This document shows positions 24,499 to 32,398 of a stretch of DNA of 64,000 nucleotides, one piece after another. The translations under genes were made by a program, and so were the position numbers. This stretch comes from Microbacteriaceae bacterium (GTDB lineage Bacteria; Actinomycetota; Actinomycetes; Actinomycetales; Microbacteriaceae): positions 62,001 through 126,000 of the forward strand of contig JANXTR010000045.1 of assembly GCA_025352325.1 (NCBI GenBank), written 5' to 3'. Under the pieces are notes generated by a model, which worked only from the letters and a program-made list of their open reading frames with translations, had not been told where the DNA came from and searched no databases. How positions within the stretch are numbered: position 1 is the first letter of the stretch; the number at the start of each line of letters is the position of its first letter.

Positions 24499-25929
24499 GT
24501 GCCAGAATTGCATGAGCTCACCGCTCTCGAGCAGCTCGACCGGCTGCGACGCGGCGAGCTGAGCCCACGGGAGCTGGTCGACCACTACCTGGCCCGCATC
24601 GAGCGGCTCGACGCCGAGCTGGGCGCGTTCGTTGAGGTCACTGCGGATGCGGCGCGCGAGCGTGCGGATGCCGTCGCCGAGTTTCCGAAGGCGCTCGCCC
24701 TGTGGGGGCTGCCGTTCGCCGACAAGGATCTCGTCGAGCGGGCCGGGGTGCCGACCCGGTTCGGATCTCGGGCCTTCGCGGACCACGTGCCGGAGACGTC
24801 CGACGAGCTCGTTCAGGTGCTCGACGACGCAGGCGCGATCAGTCTCGGCAAGACGAACACTCCCGAGTTCGGGATGCCGAGCTATACCGAGCCGATCTCG
24901 GCACGGCCGGCGCGCACCCCGTACGACCTCTCGCTCGGGGCCGGTGGCTCGAGCGGTGGCGCCGCGGTGGCCGTCGCGGCCGGGCTCCTGCCCGTTGCGC
25001 CGGGGTCGGATGGCGGCGGCTCCGTGCGCATCCCGGCCGCCGCCACGGGCCTAGTCGGCCTGAAACCGTCGCGCGGCCGCATCCCGGCCAGCCCGGGGTT
25101 CACGAACGTGGGCGGTCTCGCGGTGGCGGGACCGCTCGCCCGCACCGTCTCGGATGCCGCGCTGTTGTTCGACGCCATGATCGGCGAGGGTCGGGTCACC
25201 GGCGGGTGGCCGTACGCCACCGTGGCTCCGAGTTGGGACGGCGGTGCGTTTCTCAACGCCGCCATCCGCGGCGAGGGCCGCTTCCAGATCGGCGTGACCA
25301 CGAGCTCGCCGTGGGAGACCGCATACGAGATCGTCGTCGGCCCCGAGGCGCACGACGCGCTGCGGCTCGCCCGCGAGCAGCTGGATGCGATCGGGCACGG
25401 CCTCCAGGAGTTTGCGCTTGAGCCCGAGGAGGGCTATGCCGCGGCCTTCACCACGCTGTGGCAGGGCGGCGCGTCCGGCATTCCGATCGAGGGCGAGCAG
25501 CTCGAGCAGGTGGAGCCCCTGACGCGCTGGCTGGTCGAGACCGGCCGTCGGGTCGGCGCGCGGGAGCTCGCGGCCGCCCTCGGTTGGTTGACGAGGTACG
25601 AACGTCGCGTCATCCGGCAGCTGTCGCGTTTCGACGCCGTGCTCACCCCGACGCTCGCGATGACCCCGCGCCCGATCGGCTGGTACGACCCGGATGATGC
25701 GATGCGCAACTTCGGGCAGCAGGTGCAGTACACGCCGTTCACGAGCTTCGTGAACGTGAGCGGACTCCCCGCAATCACCCTGCCCGTGCACGTCACCGCG
25801 TCGGGCCTGCCAATGGGGGTGCAGCTCATTGGGCGTCCGGGGCGGGAGGACGTGCTGCTCGCGATCGGCGCGCAACTGGAGCGGCGACTCGACTGGCAGG
25901 AACGGCATCCGGCCGCCTGGAATCAGTGA
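24499..25929 (+). CDS. Amidase (amidase-signature family)
   Basis: This 476-residue amidase-signature hydrolase has its Ser-cisSer-Lys triad as Lys in GLPFADKDLVERAG (about residue 76), the bridging Ser in LGAGGSSGGAAVAVAAG, and the nucleophilic Ser in SDGGGSVRIPAA (about 178). The C-terminal YTPFTSFVNVSGLPAITLP segment is typical. It is not GatA: there is no gatC/gatB neighbour, and the GatA-specific C-terminal half is absent. It could act on small amides or peptide amides. It has its own promoter and stands alone. Confidence 0.9.
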   Translation: MPELHELTALEQLDRLRRGELSPRELVDHYLARIERLDAELGAFVEVTADAARERADAVAEFPKALALWGLPFADKDLVERAGVPTRFGSRAFADHVPETSDELVQVLDDAGAISLGKTNTPEFGMPSYTEPISARPARTPYDLSLGAGGSSGGAAVAVAAGLLPVAPGSDGGGSVRIPAAATGLVGLKPSRGRIPASPGFTNVGGLAVAGPLARTVSDAALLFDAMIGEGRVTGGWPYATVAPSWDGGAFLNAAIRGEGRFQIGVTTSSPWETAYEIVVGPEAHDALRLAREQLDAIGHGLQEFALEPEEGYAAAFTTLWQGGASGIPIEGEQLEQVEPLTRWLVETGRRVGARELAAALGWLTRYERRVIRQLSRFDAVLTPTLAMTPRPIGWYDPDDAMRNFGQQVQYTPFTSFVNVSGLPAITLPVHVTASGLPMGVQLIGRPGREDVLLAIGAQLERRLDWQERHPAAWNQ

Positions 25930-26016
25930 GCCGCCCGCCACTCTGCCGAGCTCGGCCGCCCGGATTCTCTCGGCATCACAGAGCTGGGGGCTCCTCACCA
26001 ACGCGTTGAGCAGCCT

Positions 26017-26469
26017 TTACAGGTAGTGCCCGCGCGCCAGCCCGGCCTCGACCTCGAAGCGGTTGCCGCGCGCATCCGCCCCGGCCGCGATGTACAGCGG
26101 GATGAAACACAGCCCGTATTTTCGCCATTGACGAGTGTGCACGTACTCGTGCTGCAGCACGCCGTCATCCTCGTTGTCGTGGGTGAGGTAGACCGCGCCG
26201 ATCGTCGTACCTCCGCGTCCGAACGCCCAGCGGGGCAGGCGATCGTAGAAGGACAGCTGGTCGCGCTTGCCGAACTTGCCGAGCAGGATGCCGCCCCAGA
26301 GGAACGCGAGGAACGTCGCGAGCCAGTACCCGGGTCGGGCGACGGCCGGCGACAGCAAGAGCAGTCGCACTCCCGGGACGCGCACCACCCCGCGCACGAT
26401 CGCGGCCATCTGAAGCGCGCCTCGGCTCGGATTCAGCGGGGGCACGAACGGCGTCGGCCGGAACTTCAT
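26017..26469 (-). CDS. Small membrane-associated protein with HExxH motif
   Basis: This 150-residue protein has a basic N-terminus, a hydrophobic segment at about residues 55-75 (GYWLATFLAFLWGGILLG), and then DDGVLQHEYVHTRQWRKYG with a zincin-like HExxH at about residues 112-116. A Glu further on (NRFEVEAGLA) could be a third ligand. No propeptide or larger protease domain is visible. Family not recognised with confidence; a small metallopeptidase-like fold is plausible. ATG 26469 follows TAGCGT by six bases, so it is probably leaderless. Confidence 0.7.
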   Translation of the reverse strand: MKFRPTPFVPPLNPSRGALQMAAIVRGVVRVPGVRLLLLSPAVARPGYWLATFLAFLWGGILLGKFGKRDQLSFYDRLPRWAFGRGGTTIGAVYLTHDNEDDGVLQHEYVHTRQWRKYGLCFIPLYIAAGADARGNRFEVEAGLARGHYL

Positions 26470-26475
26470 GACCAC

Positions 26476-26481
26476 ACGCTA
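26476..26481 (-). promoter_or_regulatory. -10 element of HExxH protein gene (TAGCGT)
   Basis: On the minus strand TAGCGT ends six bases before ATG 26469; this decides the start over GTG 26475. Confidence 0.45.
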
Positions 26482-26488
26482 GTGACGA

Positions 26489-27928
26489 TCAGGCTGTGCC
26501 GCGCCCGTCGGTCTCGAGGAACCGCAGCCACACCTCGTTGAGGGTCGGGTAGGCGGGCACCGCGTGCCAGAGCCGCTTCAGCGGCACCTTGCCGACGATC
26601 GCGATGGTCGCGGCCTGCAGCATCTCGGCGACGTCGGGGCCGACGAAGGTCACGCCGATGAGCACCTCGTGCTGGGCGTCGATGATCGCGCGGGCGTGGC
26701 CCTCGTAGTGATCGGCGTGCGCGCTCGCACCCGCGATCCAGCCGAGCTCGTAGTCGACGACGCGGATGTCGTAGCCCGCCTTCGTCGCCGCAGACTCCGT
26801 GAGCCCGACCGAGGCCACCTCCGGGTCGGTGAACGTCACCTGCGGAACGGCCTCGATATCGGCGGTCGCGACGTGCCTGCCCCAGGGCGCATCATCCACG
26901 GGCTGCCCGAGGGCACGTGCGGCGATCACGTCGCCCGCCGCGCGCGCCTGATACTTGCCCTGGTGTGTGAGCAGCACGCGGTGGTTGACGTCACCGACTG
27001 CGTACAGCCAGTCGAAGCCCTTCACGAGCATCGTGTCGTCGACCGTGAGCCAGCGGCCCGGGGTGAGGCCGAGGGTCTCGAGGCCGACGTCCTGCGTGCG
27101 CGGGGTGCGCCCGATGGCGACAAGCACCTCCTCGGCGATCACCTTGCCGCCGTCCTTCAGCTCGAGTACGACGTTCTTCTGGGTACCGTCGGCGCCCGTG
27201 CGGTGAGCGGATACCGCCTCGGCCCCGATGCGCACGTCCACCCCCAGCTTCTCGAGCGACGCCTGCACGGCCTCGCCCGCGAAGGGCTCCTGGCCGCTCA
27301 GAAGCGGCCCCCGGGAGAGGAGTATCACGCGGCATCCGAGAGACGCGTACGCGGTCGCCATCTCGGCGCCGACCACCCCGCCGCCCAGGATCGCCAGGCT
27401 CGCGGGCACCTGCTTGACGCTGGTGGCTTCGCGACTGGTCCACGGGTTCACCTGGGCGAGCCCCGGGATGTCGGGCAGCAGCGCCGCGCTTCCGGTGCTC
27501 ACAGCGACCGCGTGGCGTGCGACGAGCTCGGTCACGGTTCCGTCGGCGGCGGTCACCGTCAGCGCCTTGGGCCCAGTGAAGACCGCGTGTCCGCGCACGA
27601 GTTCGATGCCGGCGCTCGCGACCCAGTCGGCCTGCGAGGAGTCGTCCCAGTCGTGCGTGATGACGTCGCGACGGCGCAGCACCCCGAGCGGGTCGGGGCC
27701 GCCGGTGATGGACTGCTTCGCGCCATCCACGTCGAGGCCCGCCCGCAGCACCGCGCCGGCCCGCAGCAGCGCCTTGGAGGGCATACATGCCCAGTACGAG
27801 CACTCGCCGCCGACCAGCTCGGCTTCGACGAGCGCGACGCTCAGCCCGCCTTTGTGGGCGTAGTCGGCGACGTTCTCGCCGACCGCCCCTGCGCCGATGA
27901 TGATCAGGTCGAACTCGCGTGCGGTCAT
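26489..27928 (-). CDS. FAD/NAD(P)-dependent disulfide oxidoreductase (lipoamide dehydrogenase/mercuric reductase-like)
   Basis: This 479-residue flavoprotein has an FAD-binding IIIGAGAVGENVAD, the redox-active GGECSYWACMPSKALL (CxxxxC), an NAD(P)-binding LAILGGGVVGAEMATAYA, and the second FAD motif LYAVGDVNHRVLLTHQGKYQ. At the C-terminus, where lipoamide dehydrogenases have His-Pro for proton transfer, this protein reads VPAYPTLNEVWLR, with Tyr in place of His. It is therefore probably not a true Lpd; the substrate disulfide or quinone is unknown. I chose ATG 27928, which has AGGA upstream, over ATG 27937. Confidence 0.85.
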   Translation of the reverse strand: MTAREFDLIIIGAGAVGENVADYAHKGGLSVALVEAELVGGECSYWACMPSKALLRAGAVLRAGLDVDGAKQSITGGPDPLGVLRRRDVITHDWDDSSQADWVASAGIELVRGHAVFTGPKALTVTAADGTVTELVARHAVAVSTGSAALLPDIPGLAQVNPWTSREATSVKQVPASLAILGGGVVGAEMATAYASLGCRVILLSRGPLLSGQEPFAGEAVQASLEKLGVDVRIGAEAVSAHRTGADGTQKNVVLELKDGGKVIAEEVLVAIGRTPRTQDVGLETLGLTPGRWLTVDDTMLVKGFDWLYAVGDVNHRVLLTHQGKYQARAAGDVIAARALGQPVDDAPWGRHVATADIEAVPQVTFTDPEVASVGLTESAATKAGYDIRVVDYELGWIAGASAHADHYEGHARAIIDAQHEVLIGVTFVGPDVAEMLQAATIAIVGKVPLKRLWHAVPAYPTLNEVWLRFLETDGRGTA

Positions 27929-28008
27929 GGTGACCATCCTGTCTCGCTGCCCGGTGTTTGAGTGACCGCCCGCGCGATGTTCTCACCCGTTTCTCGACAT
28001 GACCTGTC

Positions 28009-29202
28009 CTAGTCCTGGGCGATGTCTGCGGCGCGTTTGCGACTCACTCGGCGGATGTCTTCGGACTTCTTGTCGTCGAAGCCGATCGAGTCGACGTGCG
28101 ATATCAGCCCGAGGCACGCGCGTGAGACCTGCGACAGAATCTTCCGGATCACCCGCTCGGGCACGTCGTGCCGAACTCCCAGGGCGACGAAGTCCCGAGC
28201 CCGGATGTTGTCATCTCGACCCTCGATTTCAAGTGCCATGTTCCGGTCTCCGTACGGGAGGGTGCTCACGATGTCGTAGGCGGGAGTAGTTCGCCAGAGG
28301 CCATCCTTGAAATAGACGCTCACGTTCTTGGCGTGAAGGTCGCCGTTGCCGATCACATAGCTGGTGGCGAACAGTCGAATGAGCTTGGTGAGTTCCACCA
28401 CGGGTGCGTCCACGACTCCTGCGACTGCTTCGAAGACTTCTCGAGTGGTCATCCGGTACTTGGCCGAAGGCCATCGACCAGCCAGTTGAAGCGCATCCTC
28501 CTGGGCCAGTGATTCCAGCGTCCCGTCCCGCCGACGCGTCCTATCGAATCGCTCGATCACAAGCCCTGTGACCCCGTCTCGGTCGGTGACGATCCGTGAG
28601 CGGGGAGTCTCGAGCCCGCATGCGCGAGCGACGTCGAGAAAGAACGCCTCGTTCTCGACGAGAAGCGGGATATCGGTGGGGGACAGCTTGATGATCGCCG
28701 GCCCGGTGGCGCCGGCCACGGGGACCGAAATCATGTGGTCACTGATCTTGTCTTGAACCCCGGGGACGTTGGCGCTCGAACTGAGACCCCCGATCTCCTC
28801 GGCGAAGACCTCTCGGAAGCTGATCGCGTCCAGACTGTAGCTCGCAAGCTTCGGTTCGAGGTGTGGGGGAAAGCCAGGAGCCAGGATGCGGACGTCCCCG
28901 ATGCAGTCGGCGCCGACGGAGATCAATTGGCTGAACTCATCGTCTTTCGACGTCTTCAATCGGTTCTGCAATGCCGTCAGGCGTCGCCCCTCGGGAAGAA
29001 GCCCCGCAAAGAACGGCGGTACAGCGCCTCCGCCGGTCACCCGGGGACTGTCCGAGATCGGCAGTGTGGTCGCGACCGGCACGCCCGAATACTCGCGGTG
29101 GTACGTGAAGACGACGTCGTCGTGCGAGCGCGTCAGGGTGCCCGCGGGGACGGCGCCTTTGAAGACGTCCGCGCTCTCGACCTGAGTCGCCGACATTGTC
29201 AT
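28009..29202 (-). CDS. hipA: HipA-family serine/threonine kinase toxin
   Basis: This 397-residue HipA-like kinase begins with an N-subdomain (VFKGAVPAGTLTRS, FFAGLLPEGRRLTAL). The Gly-rich loop NVPGVQDKIS follows at about residues 145-155, IIKLSP holds the ATP-binding Lys, ENEAFFLDVARACGL comes next, the catalytic loop is GNGDLHAKNVSV, and the metal-binding Asp is in AYDIVSTLPYG. E. coli HipA phosphorylates GltX; the target here is unknown. ATG 29202 overlaps the hipB stop by ATGA. The Gly-rich-loop Ser that E. coli HipA autophosphorylates has no obvious match in VPGVQDK. Confidence 0.92.
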   Translation of the reverse strand: MTMSATQVESADVFKGAVPAGTLTRSHDDVVFTYHREYSGVPVATTLPISDSPRVTGGGAVPPFFAGLLPEGRRLTALQNRLKTSKDDEFSQLISVGADCIGDVRILAPGFPPHLEPKLASYSLDAISFREVFAEEIGGLSSSANVPGVQDKISDHMISVPVAGATGPAIIKLSPTDIPLLVENEAFFLDVARACGLETPRSRIVTDRDGVTGLVIERFDRTRRRDGTLESLAQEDALQLAGRWPSAKYRMTTREVFEAVAGVVDAPVVELTKLIRLFATSYVIGNGDLHAKNVSVYFKDGLWRTTPAYDIVSTLPYGDRNMALEIEGRDDNIRARDFVALGVRHDVPERVIRKILSQVSRACLGLISHVDSIGFDDKKSEDIRRVSRKRAADIAQD

Positions 29203-29402
29203 GGGTCGACCCGAAGGGACAGGCCTATGACGGACAGCACCGTCAGCAGAGTCGACATGGTGACCCCGCGATCTTCGGCGGCGTTTTCGAGTGCGGACAG
29301 GGTGGCACGACTCATCCCGGCGAGGTCCGCGAGTTCTGCCTGAGTCAGGCCAAGAGCCTTCCGTCGTGCGACGACGACCGACGCTATGTCACGTTGATTC
29401 AT
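29199..29402 (-). CDS. hipB: HipB-type antitoxin, HTH (Xre/Cro)
   Basis: This 67-residue Xre-family helix-turn-helix protein (VVARRKALGLTQAELADLAG, MSRATLSALENAAEDRGV) is followed by hipA with a four-base overlap. It lacks a long C-terminal tail. It should neutralise HipA and repress the operon by binding the three repeated 16-bp operators just upstream. The start lies seven bases after a TAGAAA -10 and touches operator O1, so translation is probably leaderless and binding would block the promoter directly. Confidence 0.9.
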   Translation of the reverse strand: MNQRDIASVVVARRKALGLTQAELADLAGMSRATLSALENAAEDRGVTMSTLLTVLSVIGLSLRVDP

Positions 29403-29418
29403 GTCTGCTTTTCTAGTC
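29403..29418. promoter_or_regulatory. hipBA operator O1
   Basis: GTCTGCTTTTCTAGTC; its reverse complement matches the O2 palindrome at 13 of 16 positions. It abuts the hipB start codon and covers the candidate -10 (TAGAAA, 29415-29410 on the minus strand). Confidence 0.6.
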
Positions 29419-29462
29419 GAAAGTGGCGCAACACGTCATCTGGGGCGTTCTGAGTCATGTTG

Positions 29463-29478
29463 GTCTAGAAAACTAGAC
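29463..29478. promoter_or_regulatory. hipBA operator O2, perfect palindrome
   Basis: GTCTAG-AAAA-CTAGAC, a perfect 6-bp inverted repeat with a four-base centre. It starts exactly 60 bp from O1 and 60 bp from O3. Confidence 0.65.
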
Positions 29479-29522
29479 AAGACTCAACTTAGTGAGGCGA
29501 TCGGGCCCAGTCAATGATTCCT

Positions 29523-29538
29523 GTCGCAAAAACAAGAC
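29523..29538. promoter_or_regulatory. hipBA operator O3, degenerate copy
   Basis: GTCGCAAAAACAAGAC matches O2 at 12 of 16 positions and keeps the GTC and AGAC ends. It lies near the arginase-family stop codon. The whole 29403-29547 gap is visibly AT-richer than its surroundings. Confidence 0.5.
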
Positions 29539-29547
29539 AACATCGGC

Positions 29548-30348
29548 TCAGGTGGCCAGCGCGCCGATGAGCCGCAGGATCGTGGGGGAGTCGTCCACGG
29601 TCTCGGCGTGCGATGCGGGCGCGTAGGCCGCGATCGTCGCGCCGGCCAGGACGAAGCGCTCCCGCAACGTCCGGATGATGCCGACCAGGTTCGAGGCGGC
29701 GAGTCCGAAGGGCTCCGGGTCGAGCAGCCCGGCGATCTCGCCGGGGTCCAGCACGTCCAGGTCGATGTGCAGGTAGACGGCTTCCGCGCCGGTTGCCGAC
29801 ACGGCCTCGACGAGCGCCGCGGCATCCGCTAACTCGTCGATGGTGAACGCCCGGATGCCGGCTGCCGCCGCGAACTCGTCCTCGCCCGGGTCCCACGACC
29901 GCGCGCCAGCCAGCAGCACGCGCCCGGAGGGGACCACCCCGTCGTCGACGAGCGCGCGCAGCACCATCCCGCCGAACGCGCCGGACGGCGAGTTCTCGGG
30001 CGAGTTCAGGTCGGGGTGCGCGTCGAACCAGATCAGCGCGAGATCGCCGCGCTTCTCGACGGCGTGCATCACGGCGGCCGAGGACACACCGCAGTCGCCG
30101 CCGATCACGATCGGGGTGTCAGCGATGTCGTCGAGGGCTTCTCGCAGCCGCTCGCGGATGAGTTGGAGGGAACTGAAGCGGGCGATGCCGGTGCCCTGCG
30201 CGTCACCCGACTCCAGCGGCACGGACACCTCGCGGGTGGCGGTGCTCGGCAGGTCGGCCCGGATGGCGGCGGCTCCGTCTGCCAGGCGCATCGCCCGCGA
30301 GTTGGGAGAGCCCTGCCACTGCGGGACGACAACGAAGGTGGCGGTCAC
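29548..30348 (-). CDS. Arginase/agmatinase-family (ureohydrolase) protein
   Basis: This 266-residue ureohydrolase-fold protein carries the metal-binding motifs in order: IVIGGDCGVSSA (about residue 105), WFDAHPDLNSP (about 130) and LHIDLDVLDPGE (about 195). In the first motif the usual His ligand of GGDHS is Cys, a variant seen in uncharacterised arginase-family proteins. The substrate may be a guanidino compound such as arginine or agmatine, but the changed ligand leaves this open. GTG 30348 follows TAGAGT by six bases; it is probably leaderless and monocistronic. Confidence 0.82.
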   Translation of the reverse strand: MTATFVVVPQWQGSPNSRAMRLADGAAAIRADLPSTATREVSVPLESGDAQGTGIARFSSLQLIRERLREALDDIADTPIVIGGDCGVSSAAVMHAVEKRGDLALIWFDAHPDLNSPENSPSGAFGGMVLRALVDDGVVPSGRVLLAGARSWDPGEDEFAAAAGIRAFTIDELADAAALVEAVSATGAEAVYLHIDLDVLDPGEIAGLLDPEPFGLAASNLVGIIRTLRERFVLAGATIAAYAPASHAETVDDSPTILRLIGALAT

Positions 30349-30354
30349 GCTGAC

Positions 30355-30360
30355 ACTCTA
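30355..30360 (-). promoter_or_regulatory. -10 element of arginase-family gene (TAGAGT)
   Basis: On the minus strand TAGAGT ends six bases before GTG 30348; predicted leaderless start. Confidence 0.5.
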
Positions 30361-30370
30361 GAACGGCGGA

Positions 30371-31021
30371 TCAGCCGGCGGGAGTGGGACGGACCGCTGC
30401 GGCAGTCGCGGCCTCGAGCTCGGCCTGCGTGAGGTCGGCGCCGTAGCCCGGGGTGTCTGGCTGGATCCGCCAGCTCTCGCTCAACGGCCCGAGGTCGACC
30501 GTGTCGAAACCGATCCGATCCAGGAAGCTCGCCACCTGTGTGTTCGACTCCGCATCGTCTCCGGCGATCGCGAGTGCACGGCGGCCGGGGGTGCCGCTCG
30601 GGGTTCCCGTGGTGGTGATGTCTGAGAAGCGGATCGCGTTGAACGCCTTCACCACGTGCGAGGTCGGGAGGTGCTGCTGCAGCAGTCCGGCCGAGGTTTG
30701 CTCCTCGGTGTCCAGCACCGCGATCTGCCCGTCACGCTGCGGGTAGTAGTTGTTCGTGTCGAGGACGAGCTTGCCGGCGAGAGGCGCGACCGGCACCGTG
30801 TCGATCGCCTTCAGCGGGATCGACACGACGACGAAGTCGCCGGCCTCCGCGGCCTCGGCGGGTGTCGCAGCGCGGGCGTGCTCGCCGAGCTCCGCGACCA
30901 GTTCGGCGAGCGTCTCGGGCCCGCGCGAGTTGCTCAGCACCACCTCGTACCCGTCCGCGATCGCGACGCGCGCGACCTGGGAGCCGATGTTGCCCGAACC
31001 GATGAATCCGATGGTGGTCAT
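30371..31021 (-). CDS. NADPH-dependent F420 reductase-like / NAD(P)-binding protein
   Basis: This 216-residue protein has an N-terminal Rossmann motif IGFIGSGNIGSQVARVA followed by VVLSNSRGPETL, where SNSR suggests NADP binding. The later segments FVVVSIPLKAIDTVP, LVLDTNNYYPQRDGQ and HVVKAFNAIRFSDI match the F420-dependent NADP reductase-like family (NADP_Rossmann/F420_oxidored). Many such actinobacterial proteins are of unknown substrate. ATG 31021 is chosen over ATG 31033; a TTGCAT hexamer lies six bases upstream. Confidence 0.82.
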   Translation of the reverse strand: MTTIGFIGSGNIGSQVARVAIADGYEVVLSNSRGPETLAELVAELGEHARAATPAEAAEAGDFVVVSIPLKAIDTVPVAPLAGKLVLDTNNYYPQRDGQIAVLDTEEQTSAGLLQQHLPTSHVVKAFNAIRFSDITTTGTPSGTPGRRALAIAGDDAESNTQVASFLDRIGFDTVDLGPLSESWRIQPDTPGYGADLTQAELEAATAAAVRPTPAG

Positions 31022-31071
31022 GCCTCCATGCAATCAGACGCGGCGAGTTGCCGCAGGCTGGCCGGGTCTGC

Positions 31072-31842
31072 TCAGCGCAGAGTCGCCGCCGCGACCGGGC
31101 CGCTGACCACGACCGCGCTGCCGTCCACGTTGGTCACCTCGAGCACCGCCGAGAGCCCGTAGTTGCCGGCGCCTGCCGCCGGCAACTCGGCACGGAAGCT
31201 CGTGCGCTCGTCATCCGCGACCCCGCAGACGGCCGGCTCGAAGGTCGTCGAGAACGTCAGACTCGCTCCGGGAGCCAGCTCGATCAGCTGCGCGAGCGAG
31301 GGCACGGCGCCGTTGCTGTGCCAGAGCACGATCCTGTCGCGCGAGAAGGTCAGGGCCGGAAACGGCGAGGCCGAGCCGCTGAACGCCGCCGTGCCGGTGT
31401 TGGTGAGTGTGACGGTTGCCGGGATGCTGCGATCCGTTGCCGCCGCCTCGATGGGCTCCACCGTGAGGAGCAGTCCGTTCGACGCGGGAGCGAGCTCGGC
31501 CAGCCCGCCGGTGCAGAGATTGATCTTCTGCGCGGGGGCGAGGCCGATTCCGCCGCCAGTGGCCGCGCTGCCGGCCAGCGATTCCGGGGCTTTCACATCG
31601 GGCGCCGACGCCGCCGAGCCGGAGCTCGCGCTGAACATTCCAGTCTGTCCGAGCGCGACGCTCAGGCTGACCGGCACGATGATTGTGAGCGCGGTCAGCG
31701 AGCCGACGACGGCGACCGCGACTACCTGCGGGCGTCGGCGCGCGCGCGATCGCCGCAGTACGGCATCCAGGTCGACGCCGTTGTGGGCGGATGGCCGGTC
31801 GTCGTGGTGGAACTGCTCGCGCAGTTCAGCTTCGGTGGGCAT
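31072..31842 (-). CDS. Single-pass membrane protein co-transcribed with ECF sigma factor
   Basis: This 256-residue protein has a cytoplasmic segment of about 40 residues (ELREQFHHDDRPSAHNGVDL), one membrane helix (about 42-65), a low-complexity Ala/Ser stretch and an extracytoplasmic beta-rich domain of about 150 residues with two Cys (NLCTGGLAEL, AVCGVADDE). There is no zinc anti-sigma HxxxCxxC motif. It overlaps the sigma gene by 17 bases. By position it may act as an anti-sigma or signal receptor, but no known domain confirms that. The C-terminal domain resembles DUF4232-like secreted modules only loosely. Confidence 0.68.
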   Translation of the reverse strand: MPTEAELREQFHHDDRPSAHNGVDLDAVLRRSRARRRPQVVAVAVVGSLTALTIIVPVSLSVALGQTGMFSASSGSAASAPDVKAPESLAGSAATGGGIGLAPAQKINLCTGGLAELAPASNGLLLTVEPIEAAATDRSIPATVTLTNTGTAAFSGSASPFPALTFSRDRIVLWHSNGAVPSLAQLIELAPGASLTFSTTFEPAVCGVADDERTSFRAELPAAGAGNYGLSAVLEVTNVDGSAVVVSGPVAAATLR

Positions 31843-32374
31843 CGGTGTCTCCTTCGGCGAGAGCGGGTTCGGGGGCGAGGGCGACCGCCATCTTGGCCAG
31901 CCCGTCGCTGAGATAGCGCTTCACGGTGCCCGAGCTGAGCCCGAGGGTCGTGGCGATGTCGTCGACCCTGAGGTCGTCGTAGTAGCGGAGCACCAGGCAG
32001 GCGCGTTCGCGCGGGGTGAGCTTGCGGAGCTCGCCGTGCAGGTCGAGGCGGGCGTCCGTGGTGAGCGCGTCGGACGGGGCCTCCTCCGGCACGTACTCGA
32101 GCGGGGCCACTCGGCGCCAGAGGGATCGGCGGCGGCCGCCATCCAGATGCGTGTTCAGGATGACGCGGCGCACGTACGCCTCGGCGCTCTCGACCCCGAA
32201 GCCGTTGCGCAGCCGGCCGAAGGTCTTCACCAGGGCGTCCTGCACGAGGTCGGCGGCCTCGTCGCGGTCGCCGCAGAGCAGGGTGGCATAGCGGAGCAGC
32301 GCGTCGCCGCGGTGCGCGACGAGTTCGCTGACGACGCGTTCCCACTGGGGTTTCTGTGCGGTCCTGGCCGCCAT
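31826..32374 (-). CDS. ECF RNA polymerase sigma factor (SigE-like subfamily)
   Basis: This 182-residue ECF sigma factor has region 2 as ALLRYATLLCGDRDEAADLV and QDALVKTFGRLR, and VRRVILNTHLDGGRRR after it. Region 4 reads LTPRERACLVLRYYDDLRVDDIA then LGLSSGTVKRYLSDGL. ATG 32374 has a GGGAGG Shine-Dalgarno sequence; the longer frame would run into the promoter. An ECF-type promoter (AAC-17-CGTC) lies 25-48 bases upstream, which suggests autoregulation. It heads an operon with the membrane protein 31072-31842. Confidence 0.9.
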   Translation of the reverse strand: MAARTAQKPQWERVVSELVAHRGDALLRYATLLCGDRDEAADLVQDALVKTFGRLRNGFGVESAEAYVRRVILNTHLDGGRRRSLWRRVAPLEYVPEEAPSDALTTDARLDLHGELRKLTPRERACLVLRYYDDLRVDDIATTLGLSSGTVKRYLSDGLAKMAVALAPEPALAEGDTDAHRS

Positions 32375-32398
32375 GCTCCACCTCCCTTCACCTACTGA

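Noticed and set aside
25945-25956. GCCGAGCTCGGC palindrome after amidase
   Set aside because: No T tract and no promoter nearby; short GC palindromes are expected in this genome.
31021-31033. GGAGG as Shine-Dalgarno sequence of the F420-reductase-like gene
   Set aside because: Only one base separates it from ATG 31021, too close for a ribosome; the -10-like TTGCAT six bases upstream explains the start better.
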